Under the pieces are notes generated by a model. That model was not told the origin of the DNA. It saw only the letters and a program-made list of their open reading frames with translations, and ran no database searches. A stretch of DNA of 24,424 nucleotides from Candidatus Gastranaerophilales bacterium (lineage in GTDB: Bacteria; Cyanobacteriota; Vampirovibrionia; Gastranaerophilales; UBA9971), in contig JANQGS010000052.1 in NCBI GenBank assembly GCA_028277195.1, positions 1-24,424 of the forward strand. The letters are read 5' to 3'. Of the stretch, positions 1-7,760 are shown in pieces; the stretch's first letter is position 1, and each line of letters opens with the position of its first letter. Made by a program: the position numbers and the translations under genes.

Positions 1-13
1 TATCAGGTTTCAT
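1..13 (-). CDS. Start of a gene cut by the window edge, probably the ABC ATPase partner of mlaE
   Basis: On the minus strand an ATG at 13-11 begins M-K-P-D and runs off the window. A GGGA ribosome-binding-like sequence lies just upstream, inside the mlaE stop region. In Mla-type operons the ATP-binding subunit (MlaF) often adjoins the permease, so this is probably its start. Only four codons are visible, so the identity rests on context alone. Confidence 0.35.
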
Positions 14-19
14 ATTTCC

Positions 20-853
20 CTACATAATCCCTTCCTGGCTGAAAAATAACCACGAAACAAAGTAATCAGCAAACAATATTAGCACAAACGCCCACACAAC
101 CGCTTTAGTTGTGGCATTGCCCACGTCTATCGCGCCACCCTCCGCTTCATAACCTATTGAGGTGCTGGATAAGGAAATAATTCCCCCGAAAACAAACGCC
201 TTAACCAGCATTGCCAGGATATCCCTTATTGACAATCCCTGCCATACCGAGCTGATGTAGGTTATGGCATTTAACTCCGCAATCGTCTTGCTCATCACCA
301 GCCCGCCTATAATGCCCAGCAGGCTTGCCAGTATGATTACAAAAGGCATTATAAAAAACCCGGCAAAAACCCTCGGGGCAATCAAATAGTCTACAGGGTC
401 AACCCTGCTTACTTTCATGGCGTCAATTTGTTCGGTTACCTTCATTGTAGCGATTTCAGCGGCCATTGAAGAGCCTACCAGCGAAATAACAGCAAAACCG
501 CCTATTACAGGCCCTAATTCCCTCAATATAGTCAGCGCTACAAGCATTCCAACATAGTCGCCCGCACCCTGTTTCACCATTTCCAGCGCTACCTGTATGG
601 CTATAATCATACCTGTGATGGTTACCATTAAAAGTGAAATAGGCAGGGAGTCCACGCCAAACCTTGAGGACTGCTCAAAAAACTTTTTACCGTCAAGATT
701 TCCCCTGATAAGGCATTTTATTGAGTAAAAAAGGTTCATACCCATATGCCCCAGGGTTTCTATCCATTCAACCCCGTATACACCAAATCTTTTCGCTAAC
801 TTACACGAGTAAGCCTGTTTGCATATGCTGAGTGTTTTCTCTATTATAGCCAT
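20..853 (-). CDS. mlaE: MlaE-family ABC transporter permease (phospholipid/lipid transport)
   Basis: Inner-membrane permease of an Mla-type ABC system, which moves phospholipids between inner and outer membranes in diderm bacteria. The 277-residue protein has a hydrophilic N-terminus and about five hydrophobic segments from residue 68 onward. It carries family hallmarks: RELGPV at 111-116 and EQIDAMKV at 141-148, within the MlaE permease domain (PF02405). The length is near the usual 255-265 plus a short N-terminal extension. The start overlaps the end of ubiA by 10 nt, suggesting translational coupling; a probable mlaF begins 6 nt after its stop. The presence of this gene argues for an outer membrane. 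The family assignment is firm; the exact lipid is not determinable. Confidence 0.9.
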   Translation of the reverse strand: MAIIEKTLSICKQAYSCKLAKRFGVYGVEWIETLGHMGMNLFYSIKCLIRGNLDGKKFFEQSSRFGVDSLPISLLMVTITGMIIAIQVALEMVKQGAGDYVGMLVALTILRELGPVIGGFAVISLVGSSMAAEIATMKVTEQIDAMKVSRVDPVDYLIAPRVFAGFFIMPFVIILASLLGIIGGLVMSKTIAELNAITYISSVWQGLSIRDILAMLVKAFVFGGIISLSSTSIGYEAEGGAIDVGNATTKAVVWAFVLILFADYFVSWLFFSQEGIM

Positions 854-1716
854 TTATCCAACAATATAAAACAAAACATACCAATACTTATATAGCCGTT
901 AACATTGAAAAACGCCATATTCAGCCTTGAGAGGTCATTTCCCTTCAGGAGGGAATGTTCATATATGAGCAGTAAGGAGGTAATTAATACCCCTAACCAG
1001 TAGTATAAACCCGTTCCAATAATTACGCCAAGTATAATTAATAAAATTACGGTAAAAAAGTGAAACAATTGCGATAAAACCAGGCTTTTGTATGCGCCGA
1101 GCCGGGCGGGTATGCTGTAGAGGTTATTTTCCCTGTCAAAATCAATGTCCCGCAGGGCATAAATCACATCAAAACCCGCAACCCAGAAAACAATAGCCAT
1201 ACCCCATAACACAACCGGCAGGGTTATCTCCCCGCTCACAGCCAGCCACCCCCCGGCAGCTCCCGCTCCGAGCGCGCCACCCAGAACAAAATGCGATAAA
1301 TGCGTAAACCGCTTGGTGTATGAATAAATCACAAGAATAATTATAGCCAGCGGTAAAAGCTGCTTGCAAATCAACGGCAATTGCCAGGTGGCGAAAATCA
1401 TTAGCCCAAAAGAAGCCAGGGCAAGCAAAAGAGCTGAAGTCCTCCTGATTCTTCCGGAGGGAATGGCCCTGTTAGAAGTTCGGGGGTTTTTTTGGTCGAT
1501 TTTAGCGTCTATAATCCTGTTTAATGCCATGGCAGCTGTCCTGCCCCCTACCATAGCCAGAAGCACCCATAAAAAAATTGTTAAATCCGGCCAGCCATCG
1601 GGTTTAGCCAGCAGCATTCCGGAAAATGCAAAGGGCAGGGCAAATATAGTGTGTTCAAACTTAATTAACTCAAAATATTCAGAAATTTTAGAATAAATTC
1701 TCAATAGGCTAGCCAA
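844..1716 (-). CDS. ubiA: UbiA-family prenyltransferase (4-hydroxybenzoate polyprenyltransferase-like)
   Basis: Membrane prenyltransferase that attaches a polyprenyl chain to an aromatic acid during quinone synthesis. The first Mg-diphosphate motif is N66-xxx-D70-xxx-D74 and the second acidic cluster is YALRDIDFDRE at 186-196; several hydrophobic helices run through the 290 residues. The N-terminus (ELIKFEHTIFALPFA) is typical of the UbiA subgroup often found with the futalosine menaquinone pathway, where it is called MqnP. Whether it acts in ubiquinone or menaquinone synthesis cannot be decided here, as no other quinone gene is in view. The start codon is TTG, overlapping the gatB stop by 8 nt, so the gene is probably translated by coupling to gatB. 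Confidence 0.88.
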   Translation of the reverse strand: MASLLRIYSKISEYFELIKFEHTIFALPFAFSGMLLAKPDGWPDLTIFLWVLLAMVGGRTAAMALNRIIDAKIDQKNPRTSNRAIPSGRIRRTSALLLALASFGLMIFATWQLPLICKQLLPLAIIILVIYSYTKRFTHLSHFVLGGALGAGAAGGWLAVSGEITLPVVLWGMAIVFWVAGFDVIYALRDIDFDRENNLYSIPARLGAYKSLVLSQLFHFFTVILLIILGVIIGTGLYYWLGVLITSLLLIYEHSLLKGNDLSRLNMAFFNVNGYISIGMFCFILLDKWL

Positions 1717-3151
1717 GCTCCTGTTGCAAAAGCCTGTTTACAAGCCCCGGGTCTGCTTTGCCCCGGGTTTCTTTCATTACCCGGCCCACAAAAAACCCTA
1801 TCACCTGTGTTTTCCCGGCCTTATATTTTTCAACTTCCCCGGGGCTGTCTGCAATCACCTTTTTTACTATATCAAGTATTTGGCCTTCATCGGAAATAAC
1901 TAAAAGCCCCTTTTCCTCAACTGTTTTTTCAGGGGAGTCGCCCGTTTCCATCAGCGGGACAATTATTTTTTTGGCTATGGCGTTTGATATTTTTCCCCTC
2001 TCAATCATTTCAATCATCCCGGCCAGTGATTCAGGGGTTAGTTTGGTGTCATTAATACTGATTTTTTTATCCTTAATGTATGCGGTTATGTCACCCATAA
2101 GCCAGTTTGCCGCGGCCCTGGGGTTCAGGGTCAGGCTTATAACCCTGTCAAAGAACAACGCTGTATCGGCAGAATCCGCAATAGTATTTGCGTCAGCTTC
2201 ACACAGCCCGACTTTTTCCATATACCTGGCGCGCTTCTCCTGCGGCAATTCCGGCATTTGCTCCCTCAAGCGGTGAACCCATTCAGCGTCAATTTCCAGC
2301 GGGACAAGGTCAGGTTCAGGGAAATAACGGTAATCATGCGCTTCTTCCTTTGTCCTCATTGATATTGTTATACTTTCATCGTCTTTCCAGAGGCGTGTTT
2401 CCTGAATAATAGCGTTTCCGTTCTCCAGCTCGTCCGTTTGCCTCGCGATTTCGTATTCCAGGGCTTTTTGCAGCGCCCTGAAGCTGTTGAGGTTTTTTAT
2501 TTCAACCTTTGTCCCGAGCTTTTCCCGCCCAATCGGCCTTACGCTTACGTTTGCATCGCACCTCAGGCTTCCCTCCTCAAGGTTGCCGTCGCATACGCCC
2601 AGGTACCTGACTGTGTTTCTCAATTCTTCCGTGTAAATCCTCGCTTCCTCAGGCGAGGTTATATCCGCTTCGCTGACTATTTCCAGAAGGGGAGTGCCTG
2701 TCCTGTTATAATCAACGAGGCTGTAAGCAGACCCCGCAAGTCCCGCGGCACCCGCATGAACCAGTTTCCCGGCATCTTCCTCCATGTGTATCCTGTTAAT
2801 CCTGATTTTCCTGCCTTTTATCGTAATATGTCCATTTTTGCACACAGGCAGGTCATACTGGGAAATTTGTATATTTTTAGGCAAATCAGGGTAAAAATAA
2901 TGTTTTCTGTCGAATTTGGAGAATTTTGCGATTTCGCAGTTTAAGGCGAGCCCTGTCAGGATAGCGTATTCCACTACTTTTTTATTCAATACCGGCAGTA
3001 CGCCGGGATATCCTGTGCATACAGGGCAGATTTGCGAGTTATGTTCTTTTCCGAACTCTGTTGCGCTGTTGCAGAATATTTTTGATTTTGTACTGAGCTG
3101 GGCGTGTATTTCCAGGCCTATAACGGGCTCATATTTTTGTAAATTTTTCAT
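1709..3151 (-). CDS. gatB: Aspartyl/glutamyl-tRNA(Asn/Gln) amidotransferase subunit B
   Basis: Subunit of the GatCAB complex that converts Glu-tRNA(Gln) and Asp-tRNA(Asn) to the amidated forms using ammonia supplied by GatA. The 480-residue length is normal. The N-terminus reads YEPVIGLEIHAQL; Cys27, Cys42 and Cys45 match the zinc-site region; EEDAGK lies at 124-129, DYNRTGTPLLE at 147-157, followed by the CDGNLEEGSLRCDANVSVRP block. The C-terminal YqeY-like tail (about 340-480) that contacts tRNA is present. gatA and gatC are not adjacent in view on this side. It leads the gatB-ubiA-mlaE overlapping series, and a 94-bp AT-rich gap upstream presumably holds its promoter. Confidence 0.97.
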   Translation of the reverse strand: MKNLQKYEPVIGLEIHAQLSTKSKIFCNSATEFGKEHNSQICPVCTGYPGVLPVLNKKVVEYAILTGLALNCEIAKFSKFDRKHYFYPDLPKNIQISQYDLPVCKNGHITIKGRKIRINRIHMEEDAGKLVHAGAAGLAGSAYSLVDYNRTGTPLLEIVSEADITSPEEARIYTEELRNTVRYLGVCDGNLEEGSLRCDANVSVRPIGREKLGTKVEIKNLNSFRALQKALEYEIARQTDELENGNAIIQETRLWKDDESITISMRTKEEAHDYRYFPEPDLVPLEIDAEWVHRLREQMPELPQEKRARYMEKVGLCEADANTIADSADTALFFDRVISLTLNPRAAANWLMGDITAYIKDKKISINDTKLTPESLAGMIEMIERGKISNAIAKKIIVPLMETGDSPEKTVEEKGLLVISDEGQILDIVKKVIADSPGEVEKYKAGKTQVIGFFVGRVMKETRGKADPGLVNRLLQQELG

Positions 3152-3245
3152 AATAATAAATGAACTTTTTCCTAATAAAAATCGTATACTTTATATAGTA
3201 AATTATAAACGAAATATTAATTTTAATTTATGGAAAGGAGTACTA

Positions 3246-3644
3246 ATGGGTAAGAAGTTATTTTCAGTATTATTTATTGCATTTTCCTTAGTCACATGCA
3301 TTTTTGCGCTATCAGACAGTGCGGACGCAAAAAGGGATTACAGGAAAACAGAAAAAATCAGAAATAAATTTGACAGAAAAGAAAAGAGGTGGGACAGACG
3401 CGAAGACAGGTGGGACAGACGCGAAGACAGGCGCGACAGAAAAGAAGATAAATGGGACAGGCTCGAAGATGTCCATGATAGACGCCACCACGGCGGTAAA
3501 TGGGACAAAATAGAGGACAGGCTTGATAAAAGGGAAGACAGGCGTGACAGAAGAGAGGACAGGTGGGACAGACGCGAAGATAGGCGCGATAGAAAAGAAG
3601 ATAAGTGGGACAGGCTCGAAGATGTCCGCGACAGAAAACATTAG
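3246..3644 (+). CDS. Secreted, highly charged W-D-R repeat protein of unknown function
   Basis: The start at 3246 is chosen because GGAAAGGAG sits 5 nt upstream; a longer frame extends back into gatB but lacks such support. The 132-residue product has a signal peptide (positive MGKK, hydrophobic 5-22, probable cleavage after ADA at 26-28). The remaining roughly 100 residues are almost only Asp, Arg, Lys, Glu and Trp in seven-residue units of the form WDRREDR. Two long blocks (starting at residues 55 and 106, offset 51 residues) are nearly identical, separated by a linker with HHGG. The pattern suggests a continuous charged helix stabilised by i/i+4 salt bridges, exported to the periplasm or surface. 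I recall DRRED-type proteins in several diderm lineages but know no function. rsmI starts 7 nt after its stop. Confidence 0.85.
   Translation: MGKKLFSVLFIAFSLVTCIFALSDSADAKRDYRKTEKIRNKFDRKEKRWDRREDRWDRREDRRDRKEDKWDRLEDVHDRRHHGGKWDKIEDRLDKREDRRDRREDRWDRREDRRDRKEDKWDRLEDVRDRKH
3408..3474 (+). repeat. 67-bp internal direct repeat, copy 1
   Basis: Matches 3561-3627 over 67 bp with three differences, all synonymous (GAC/GAT twice, AAA/AAG). It encodes residues 55-76 of the charged repeat protein. The spacing between copies is 153 bp, exactly 51 codons. Confidence 0.9.
3561..3627 (+). repeat. 67-bp internal direct repeat, copy 2
   Basis: Second copy of the repeat at 3408-3474, encoding residues 106-127. 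Additional partial units (DRREDRWDRRED) precede both copies, so the array grew from seven-codon units. Confidence 0.9.
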
Positions 3645-3651
3645 CTGAATA

Positions 3652-4464
3652 ATGAGCGCCAAAGGCACACTATATATCTGCCCGACTCCTATCGGCAATC
3701 TTGAGGACATTACACTCAGAGTTCTGAAAGTCCTCAGGGAGGTGGACTTGATTGCCTGTGAAGACACCAGGGTTACCCAAAAACTGCTTAAACGCTATGA
3801 AATAAGTACAAAATTGATAAGCTATCATAAATTTAATGAAAAAGAAAAAAGTACTTATATCGCGGGCTTGTTAAATGAGGGCAAAAACATCGCCCTGGTG
3901 TCAGATGCGGGTACACCCCTTATTAGTGACCCCGGCGCTGAATTGTTAAAGCACGATATTAATGCAGTGCCCCTTCCAGGCGCCAGTTCAATCACAACAG
4001 CCCTTTGCGCCGCGCCGGTGAAAGGGGGACTTTTTGTTTTCGCGGGTTTTTTACCCGGGACTAAAAAGGATTTCCTGCTTAAATACCCGAATATAAATAT
4101 CGTTGCGTTTGAGTCCCCTAACAGGCTGGTTAAGACCCTGGGAGAACTGCTTAAAATATTCGGCAGCACGCAAATAACGGTTGCAAGGGAGCTCACAAAA
4201 ATCCATGAGCAAATCAAAACAGGCTCTATTAATGATTTAATGGGTTATTACGCTGAAAATCCCCCGAAAGGCGAGATTGTCCTGATTATCCACGCAATAA
4301 AAGAAAAAAAGCCCGGGCAAAACCTTATACTGGAAAAAATACAACTGCTAAAGCAGGAAGGCTACTCAAACAGGGACATAAGCAAAATAGTTTCGCTTCT
4401 GTATAATTACCCGAAAAAAGAGGTATACGAACTTGCTTTATCAGGCGAAAACAGCCAGGAGTGA
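3652..4464 (+). CDS. rsmI: 16S rRNA (cytidine-1402-2'-O)-methyltransferase
   Basis: SAM-dependent methyltransferase that 2'-O-methylates C1402 in the 16S rRNA decoding centre together with RsmH (N4). The N-terminus LYICPTPIGNLEDIT and the CEDTR motif at 36-40 are diagnostic, as is SDAGTPLISDPG at 84-95 of the tetrapyrrole-methylase fold. The 270-residue length is typical. It lies 7 nt after the charged repeat gene and may be co-transcribed with it, although the functions look unrelated. Its last 24 nt overlap the 3' end of the convergent kdsC-like gene. Confidence 0.96.
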   Translation: MSAKGTLYICPTPIGNLEDITLRVLKVLREVDLIACEDTRVTQKLLKRYEISTKLISYHKFNEKEKSTYIAGLLNEGKNIALVSDAGTPLISDPGAELLKHDINAVPLPGASSITTALCAAPVKGGLFVFAGFLPGTKKDFLLKYPNINIVAFESPNRLVKTLGELLKIFGSTQITVARELTKIHEQIKTGSINDLMGYYAENPPKGEIVLIIHAIKEKKPGQNLILEKIQLLKQEGYSNRDISKIVSLLYNYPKKEVYELALSGENSQE

Positions 4465-4929
4465 ATCAATTACCTCCCTGAATACGCCATTGCCCGAATT
4501 AGCGCCGGTTATTAAAATGCCCGGCACTTCCCTGACTTTATAGTTAGCATCAGGGACTGTTATTGCGACACCTGCCTGCTCAAGAGCCGCAATATCATTT
4601 ATGTCGTCGCCTATATAGCATATTTCGGATAAAGGTACTTTGTATTTTTCAGCAATACCTGTTAACACGGGCAATTTATCCTTTATTCCCTGGTGCACGT
4701 CCTCAAGGTTAAACTTAGCGGCCAGCCTGTCAATAATATAATTTTTTTCCCCGGAAATAATCGCTATTTTATAGCCGTTTTTAATGGCCAGCGACATGCC
4801 CATTATATCCTTAAAGCTCAACCGCTTTGTCTCTTCGTCACTGACGGACGAAAAGTAAACGTAACCGTCTGTTAATACGCCGTCAAAATCTGTCGCGATA
4901 ATTTTTATGTTCTTAGGTATATCTAACAT
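4441..4929 (-). CDS. kdsC: KdsC-like HAD phosphatase (3-deoxy-octulosonate-8-P phosphatase family)
   Basis: Small HAD hydrolase of the KdsC type, which has no cap domain. The catalytic pair is D14/D16 in DFDGVLTDG, the Ser of motif II is in AIISGE (residues 56-61), and motif IV is GDDINDIAAL at 107-116. The 162-residue length is standard. KdsC dephosphorylates KDO-8-P, but the same fold acts on nonulosonate-9-phosphates. As the gene overlaps the upstream neuB-like gene by 7 nt, a role as nonulosonate-9-P phosphatase is at least as likely as a role in LPS KDO synthesis. The 3' end overlaps rsmI tail to tail. Confidence 0.88.
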   Translation of the reverse strand: MLDIPKNIKIIATDFDGVLTDGYVYFSSVSDEETKRLSFKDIMGMSLAIKNGYKIAIISGEKNYIIDRLAAKFNLEDVHQGIKDKLPVLTGIAEKYKVPLSEICYIGDDINDIAALEQAGVAITVPDANYKVREVPGILITGANSGNGVFREVIDSLLAVFA

Positions 4930-5810
4930 TTGCTTGCGGGACTGAAAGTCTTTCTAAGTTTTTTGATAATGGGTTTTTCGCTCTCATATACTGTTTTTTC
5001 TCCGTTCCCCAGCAGTACCGGGACAGAGCGGACATCCCTCATCAACCTGAACATACCCTCCGGCTCAAGGCTTGCAGCCTGGTCGCTTCCCCATATTGTC
5101 CTGTCAAGGGTCACGTGCCTTTCCACTGAAACCGCCCCGAGCGCTACAGCCAGAACAGACGGGGTTATGCCTCTTTCATGACCGCTATATCCTATAGGGC
5201 AGTCATATTTTTCCATAAACGCCCTTATTCCCAGCAGGTTTGCCTCAGCGGGGTCTGTAGGATAGGTAGAGGTGCAGTGGTAAAGCACTACATTGCCTGT
5301 CCCTGTTAATGACAGGGTATGGTCTATTTCCTCAAGCGTGCTCATGCCGGTTGATATTAACAATGGCTTGCCTTTTGAAGCGGTATACTTGAGCAGTTCA
5401 TCATCGGTAAGTGTGGCAGAGGCTATTTTATAGCAGGGTGGGTCAAAGAACTCGATAAAGTCAACAGAATCCCTGTCCCAGCAGGAAGCAAACCACATTA
5501 TGCCTTTTCTCCTGCAATAATCATCAATTTCCTCGTAATCTTCCAGTTTTAGCTCCAGCCCTCTTTTTAAATCGCCGTTTGTTTCCCCAAAAGGGTTTGG
5601 TCTCGGCATGGCAAGTTCGTCCTGCGTGTAGACAACATCTACGGTTCTCTTCTGGAATTTCACAGCGTCAAAATGCGCTGAAACAGCTATGTCAATAAGT
5701 TTTTTGGCCAGCTCAACGCTGCCGTTGTGGTTAATTCCTATTTCAGCAATCGCAAAACAGGGCTCATTTTTCCCTATTAATTTATCCCCGACTCTTACTT
5801 TTTTAGACAT
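4923..5810 (-). CDS. neuB: NeuB-family nonulosonate synthase lacking the SAF domain
   Basis: PEP-dependent aldolase of the NeuB type (PF03102), which condenses PEP with an N-acyl-mannosamine or related sugar to make sialic, legionaminic or similar acids. The TIM-barrel motifs are AEIGINHNG at 22-30, KFQKR at 51-55, STGM at 143-146, HCTSTYP at 168-174, GYSGHE at 197-202 and ERHVTLDR at 220-227. The start at 5810 is preferred over an in-frame ATG 30 nt earlier because AAAGGGGAG lies 7 nt upstream. Canonical NeuB is about 340-350 residues with a C-terminal SAF domain that closes the active site in the dimer; this 295-residue protein stops in the linker (KLRKTFSPASKC). No CMP-transferase gene is adjacent. 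The product sugar is unknown. Confidence 0.85.
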   Translation of the reverse strand: MSKKVRVGDKLIGKNEPCFAIAEIGINHNGSVELAKKLIDIAVSAHFDAVKFQKRTVDVVYTQDELAMPRPNPFGETNGDLKRGLELKLEDYEEIDDYCRRKGIMWFASCWDRDSVDFIEFFDPPCYKIASATLTDDELLKYTASKGKPLLISTGMSTLEEIDHTLSLTGTGNVVLYHCTSTYPTDPAEANLLGIRAFMEKYDCPIGYSGHERGITPSVLAVALGAVSVERHVTLDRTIWGSDQAASLEPEGMFRLMRDVRSVPVLLGNGEKTVYESEKPIIKKLRKTFSPASKC

Positions 5811-6026
5811 AATACGACTCCCCTTTGCCTTACTAATCAATAAACACGTCCAACTTAAAAAAATTTTGACGATATGTACTTATAATAATAACATCATTAT
5901 AAATAAAGTTCCTGCGTCAATCAGAGTATCATAAACTTTATTTTATATTTTTTACCTGTTATCATAAACTGGTATGGCAGAAATAAGGTTTTATTTTAAA
6001 AAGCTAGAGGAAAAGGTATAAAAACA

Positions 6027-7034
6027 ATGAAATTGGCAATTCTGGGTGCTGGTAGCTGGGGCTTAACGCTCACCTGGCTTTTAACGGATAATTTTGACGA
6101 GGTTTATCTCTGGTCAAGAGAGCAGGACCTCTCAGAAGAACTCCTGAGTACAAAATCAGTTAAGTTCCCGGTAGAAGTGCAGCTCTCTGAAAAAGTGCAA
6201 ATCACCTCAAACCTTGAAGAAGTAATAAAAGACGCTGAAATTATTCTCTCGGTAGTTTCATCAGTCGCACTGAGGTCAGTATGCAAAAAACTGGAAGCTG
6301 CCGGAATAACCCCTGGCCAGATAGTGGTAAACGCCTCAAAAGGGCTTGATTTATCAGGCCCGTACAGGATGAGCGAGGTTGTCAACCAGGAGTTGCCTGA
6401 AAATACTGTTGCAACCCTTGCAGGGCCTACCCTTGCAAAAGAAGTGCTGAAGGGATTGCCCACAGCAGCGGCAATAGCCTGTGAAAAATTTGAAATCGCA
6501 AACCTCCTGCGCGAAAAATTCAGTGTATCAGAGAGGTTCAGGCTCTACAGCAATTCGGATATTATTGGGGTGGAGCTGGGAAGCTGTTTGAAAAACGTTA
6601 TAGCTATAGCCTCCGGGTTTATTGATGCTATGCAATACGGTGATAACGCGCGGGGAGCTCTTTTAACCCGTGGACTGGCTGAGATGGTCAGGATAAGCGT
6701 CGCACTGGGGGCTAACCCAAGTACACTTTACGGCCTGGCAGGTGTGGGAGACCTTATTGCAACCTGTACAAGCCCGCTGAGCAGGAATTACCAGGTCGGT
6801 CACATGCTCGGGCAGGGCAAAAAACTTGATGATATCCTGGAGCAAATAGGCACGGTGGCAGAAGGGGTAAAAACATCAAAAGCAGTTGTTGAACTGGCAA
6901 AAAAGCATGATATAGAAGCCCCGATTTCAAGCGCTGTTTATGAAGGTGTTTATACTGATATAACCCCTGAGGGGATAGTCCAGAAACTTATGTCAAGAAA
7001 ACTGAAAAAGGAGGATTCCTATAACCTGCAATGA
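6027..7034 (+). CDS. gpsA: Glycerol-3-phosphate dehydrogenase [NAD(P)+]
   Basis: Cytosolic enzyme that reduces dihydroxyacetone phosphate to sn-glycerol-3-phosphate for phospholipid synthesis. The NAD(P)-binding loop GAGSWG is at residues 7-12; the family blocks VVNASKGL, AGPTLAKEV, GSCLKNVIAIASGF (catalytic Lys) and GLAGVGDLIATC are all present. The 335-residue length is normal. GAGGAAAAGG precedes the ATG by about 10 nt. It is transcribed divergently from neuB across a 216-bp AT-rich gap, and its end overlaps the PilZ-like gene by 4 nt (ATGA), implying coupled translation. Confidence 0.97.
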   Translation: MKLAILGAGSWGLTLTWLLTDNFDEVYLWSREQDLSEELLSTKSVKFPVEVQLSEKVQITSNLEEVIKDAEIILSVVSSVALRSVCKKLEAAGITPGQIVVNASKGLDLSGPYRMSEVVNQELPENTVATLAGPTLAKEVLKGLPTAAAIACEKFEIANLLREKFSVSERFRLYSNSDIIGVELGSCLKNVIAIASGFIDAMQYGDNARGALLTRGLAEMVRISVALGANPSTLYGLAGVGDLIATCTSPLSRNYQVGHMLGQGKKLDDILEQIGTVAEGVKTSKAVVELAKKHDIEAPISSAVYEGVYTDITPEGIVQKLMSRKLKKEDSYNLQ

Positions 7035-7651
7035 AGGAATTTCAAAACGGACAAACAGTAAAAATAAATTTCAGTATCCCTTTTATTAAGGAAGAGAGTA
7101 CTTTTTGCACTATAAAATGGGTTGAGGAGGACAGAATAGGCCTTGTTTTCCCCAAAGACAGGCAGGATATCATACGGGAGCTGCCTGAGGGAAAGGAAAT
7201 TGAGGCTATAGTCTACTCAAATTCGGGAATTTTTGTATTTGCTTCGATAGTTATTAATTCCCCGCTTGAGCACGACTTTGTAATCGAGTTGCCCGCTGAA
7301 AAAAAGAAAATCCAGAGAAGGGAATACGTAAGAACTCCCGTTAACCTTGAGCTGTGCCTTAGAAGGGAGGATGCCAGGTTTGAAACAAGGACAATAAACG
7401 TAGGCGGGGGAGGCATAAGGTTTATTGCCGGGGAAGAGTTTAAAACAGATGACAGGTGGCTTTTTTCGCTGTCCCTTCCTGAGGGCAGGACAATAAGAGG
7501 AGCGGGAAAAGTTTTGTATACTCTGTTACAGGGCAGGACGACCGCGTCTGTTATAATTTTTACCGATATTGACGAAACAGAGAGAAACAGGATAATTAAA
7601 TTATGTTTTGATGAAGAGATTAAGCATTTGAGGGCAAAAAAAATTTCGTAA
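7031..7651 (+). CDS. PilZ-domain protein, YcgR-like, with a degenerate c-di-GMP motif
   Basis: The 206-residue protein has an N-terminal beta-rich domain (about 1-90, like the YcgR/flagellar-brake N-domain) and a C-terminal PilZ-like domain (about 92-195). The first binding motif is intact: KIQRREYVR contains RxxxR (R97, R101). The second, normally D/NxSxxG, reads N123-V-G-G-G-G128, so the serine is replaced by glycine. PilZ proteins of this form bind cyclic di-GMP and brake flagellar motors or adjust surface synthesis. The window also has flagellar rod genes and an HD-GYP regulator, making motility control plausible. Whether c-di-GMP binding survives is uncertain. Confidence 0.8.
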   Translation: MKEFQNGQTVKINFSIPFIKEESTFCTIKWVEEDRIGLVFPKDRQDIIRELPEGKEIEAIVYSNSGIFVFASIVINSPLEHDFVIELPAEKKKIQRREYVRTPVNLELCLRREDARFETRTINVGGGGIRFIAGEEFKTDDRWLFSLSLPEGRTIRGAGKVLYTLLQGRTTASVIIFTDIDETERNRIIKLCFDEEIKHLRAKKIS

Positions 7652-7686
7652 AATTTATAAATTTTCTTACACGGAATGTTTCTTCA

Positions 7687-7721
7687 AAAAATCAGTACCT
7701 GTCGAGCGAGAGTATTTTAAT
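7687..7721. repeat. 35-bp direct repeat, left copy (duplicate of the dnaE 3' end)
   Basis: Identical over 35 bp to 8138-8172. It contains the last nine codons and the stop of dnaE plus five bases beyond, but here it lies in non-coding DNA 30 bp after the PilZ gene. Together the copies flank the orphan antitoxin module. Confidence 0.95.
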
Positions 7722-7725
7722 CGAT

Positions 7726-7754
7726 TTGCATTTGTGTATCCAATATGATACAGT
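7726..7754 (+). promoter_or_regulatory. Putative promoter with palindromic operator of the antitoxin module
   Basis: TTGCAT (7726-7731) and TACAGT (7749-7754) are spaced by 17 bp. Overlapping the spacer and the -10 is a perfect dyad TGTATC-N6-GATACA at 7735-7752, the position expected for autorepression by a HigA-type antitoxin. A second TATAAT at 7798-7803, 8 nt before the antitoxin ATG, could give a near-leaderless transcript. Confidence 0.45.
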
Positions 7755-7760
7755 ATTTAT

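Noticed and set aside
2916..3245. Long in-frame upstream extension of the charged repeat protein into gatB
   Set aside because: It is antisense to gatB, has no ribosome-binding site, and the ATG at 3246 has an ideal GGAAAGGAG and a signal peptide.
3291..3302. LVTC as a lipobox in the repeat protein signal peptide
   Set aside because: Thr at the -1 position is not accepted in normal lipoboxes, and a clear ADA signal peptidase I site follows.
3303..3767. Alternative frames over the repeat gene on both strands
   Set aside because: They are by-products of the repetitive, stop-poor DNA; translations are low-complexity and lack start signals.
5811..6026. TTGACG-type -35 boxes on both strands between neuB and gpsA
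   Set aside because: Spacing to the nearest TATAAT-like sequences is 9 or 13 bp, outside the workable range, so no promoter is called.
7650..7665. 16-bp AT palindrome right after the PilZ gene as a terminator
   Set aside because: The stem has no G or C and no following T run of use; this is likely AT composition.
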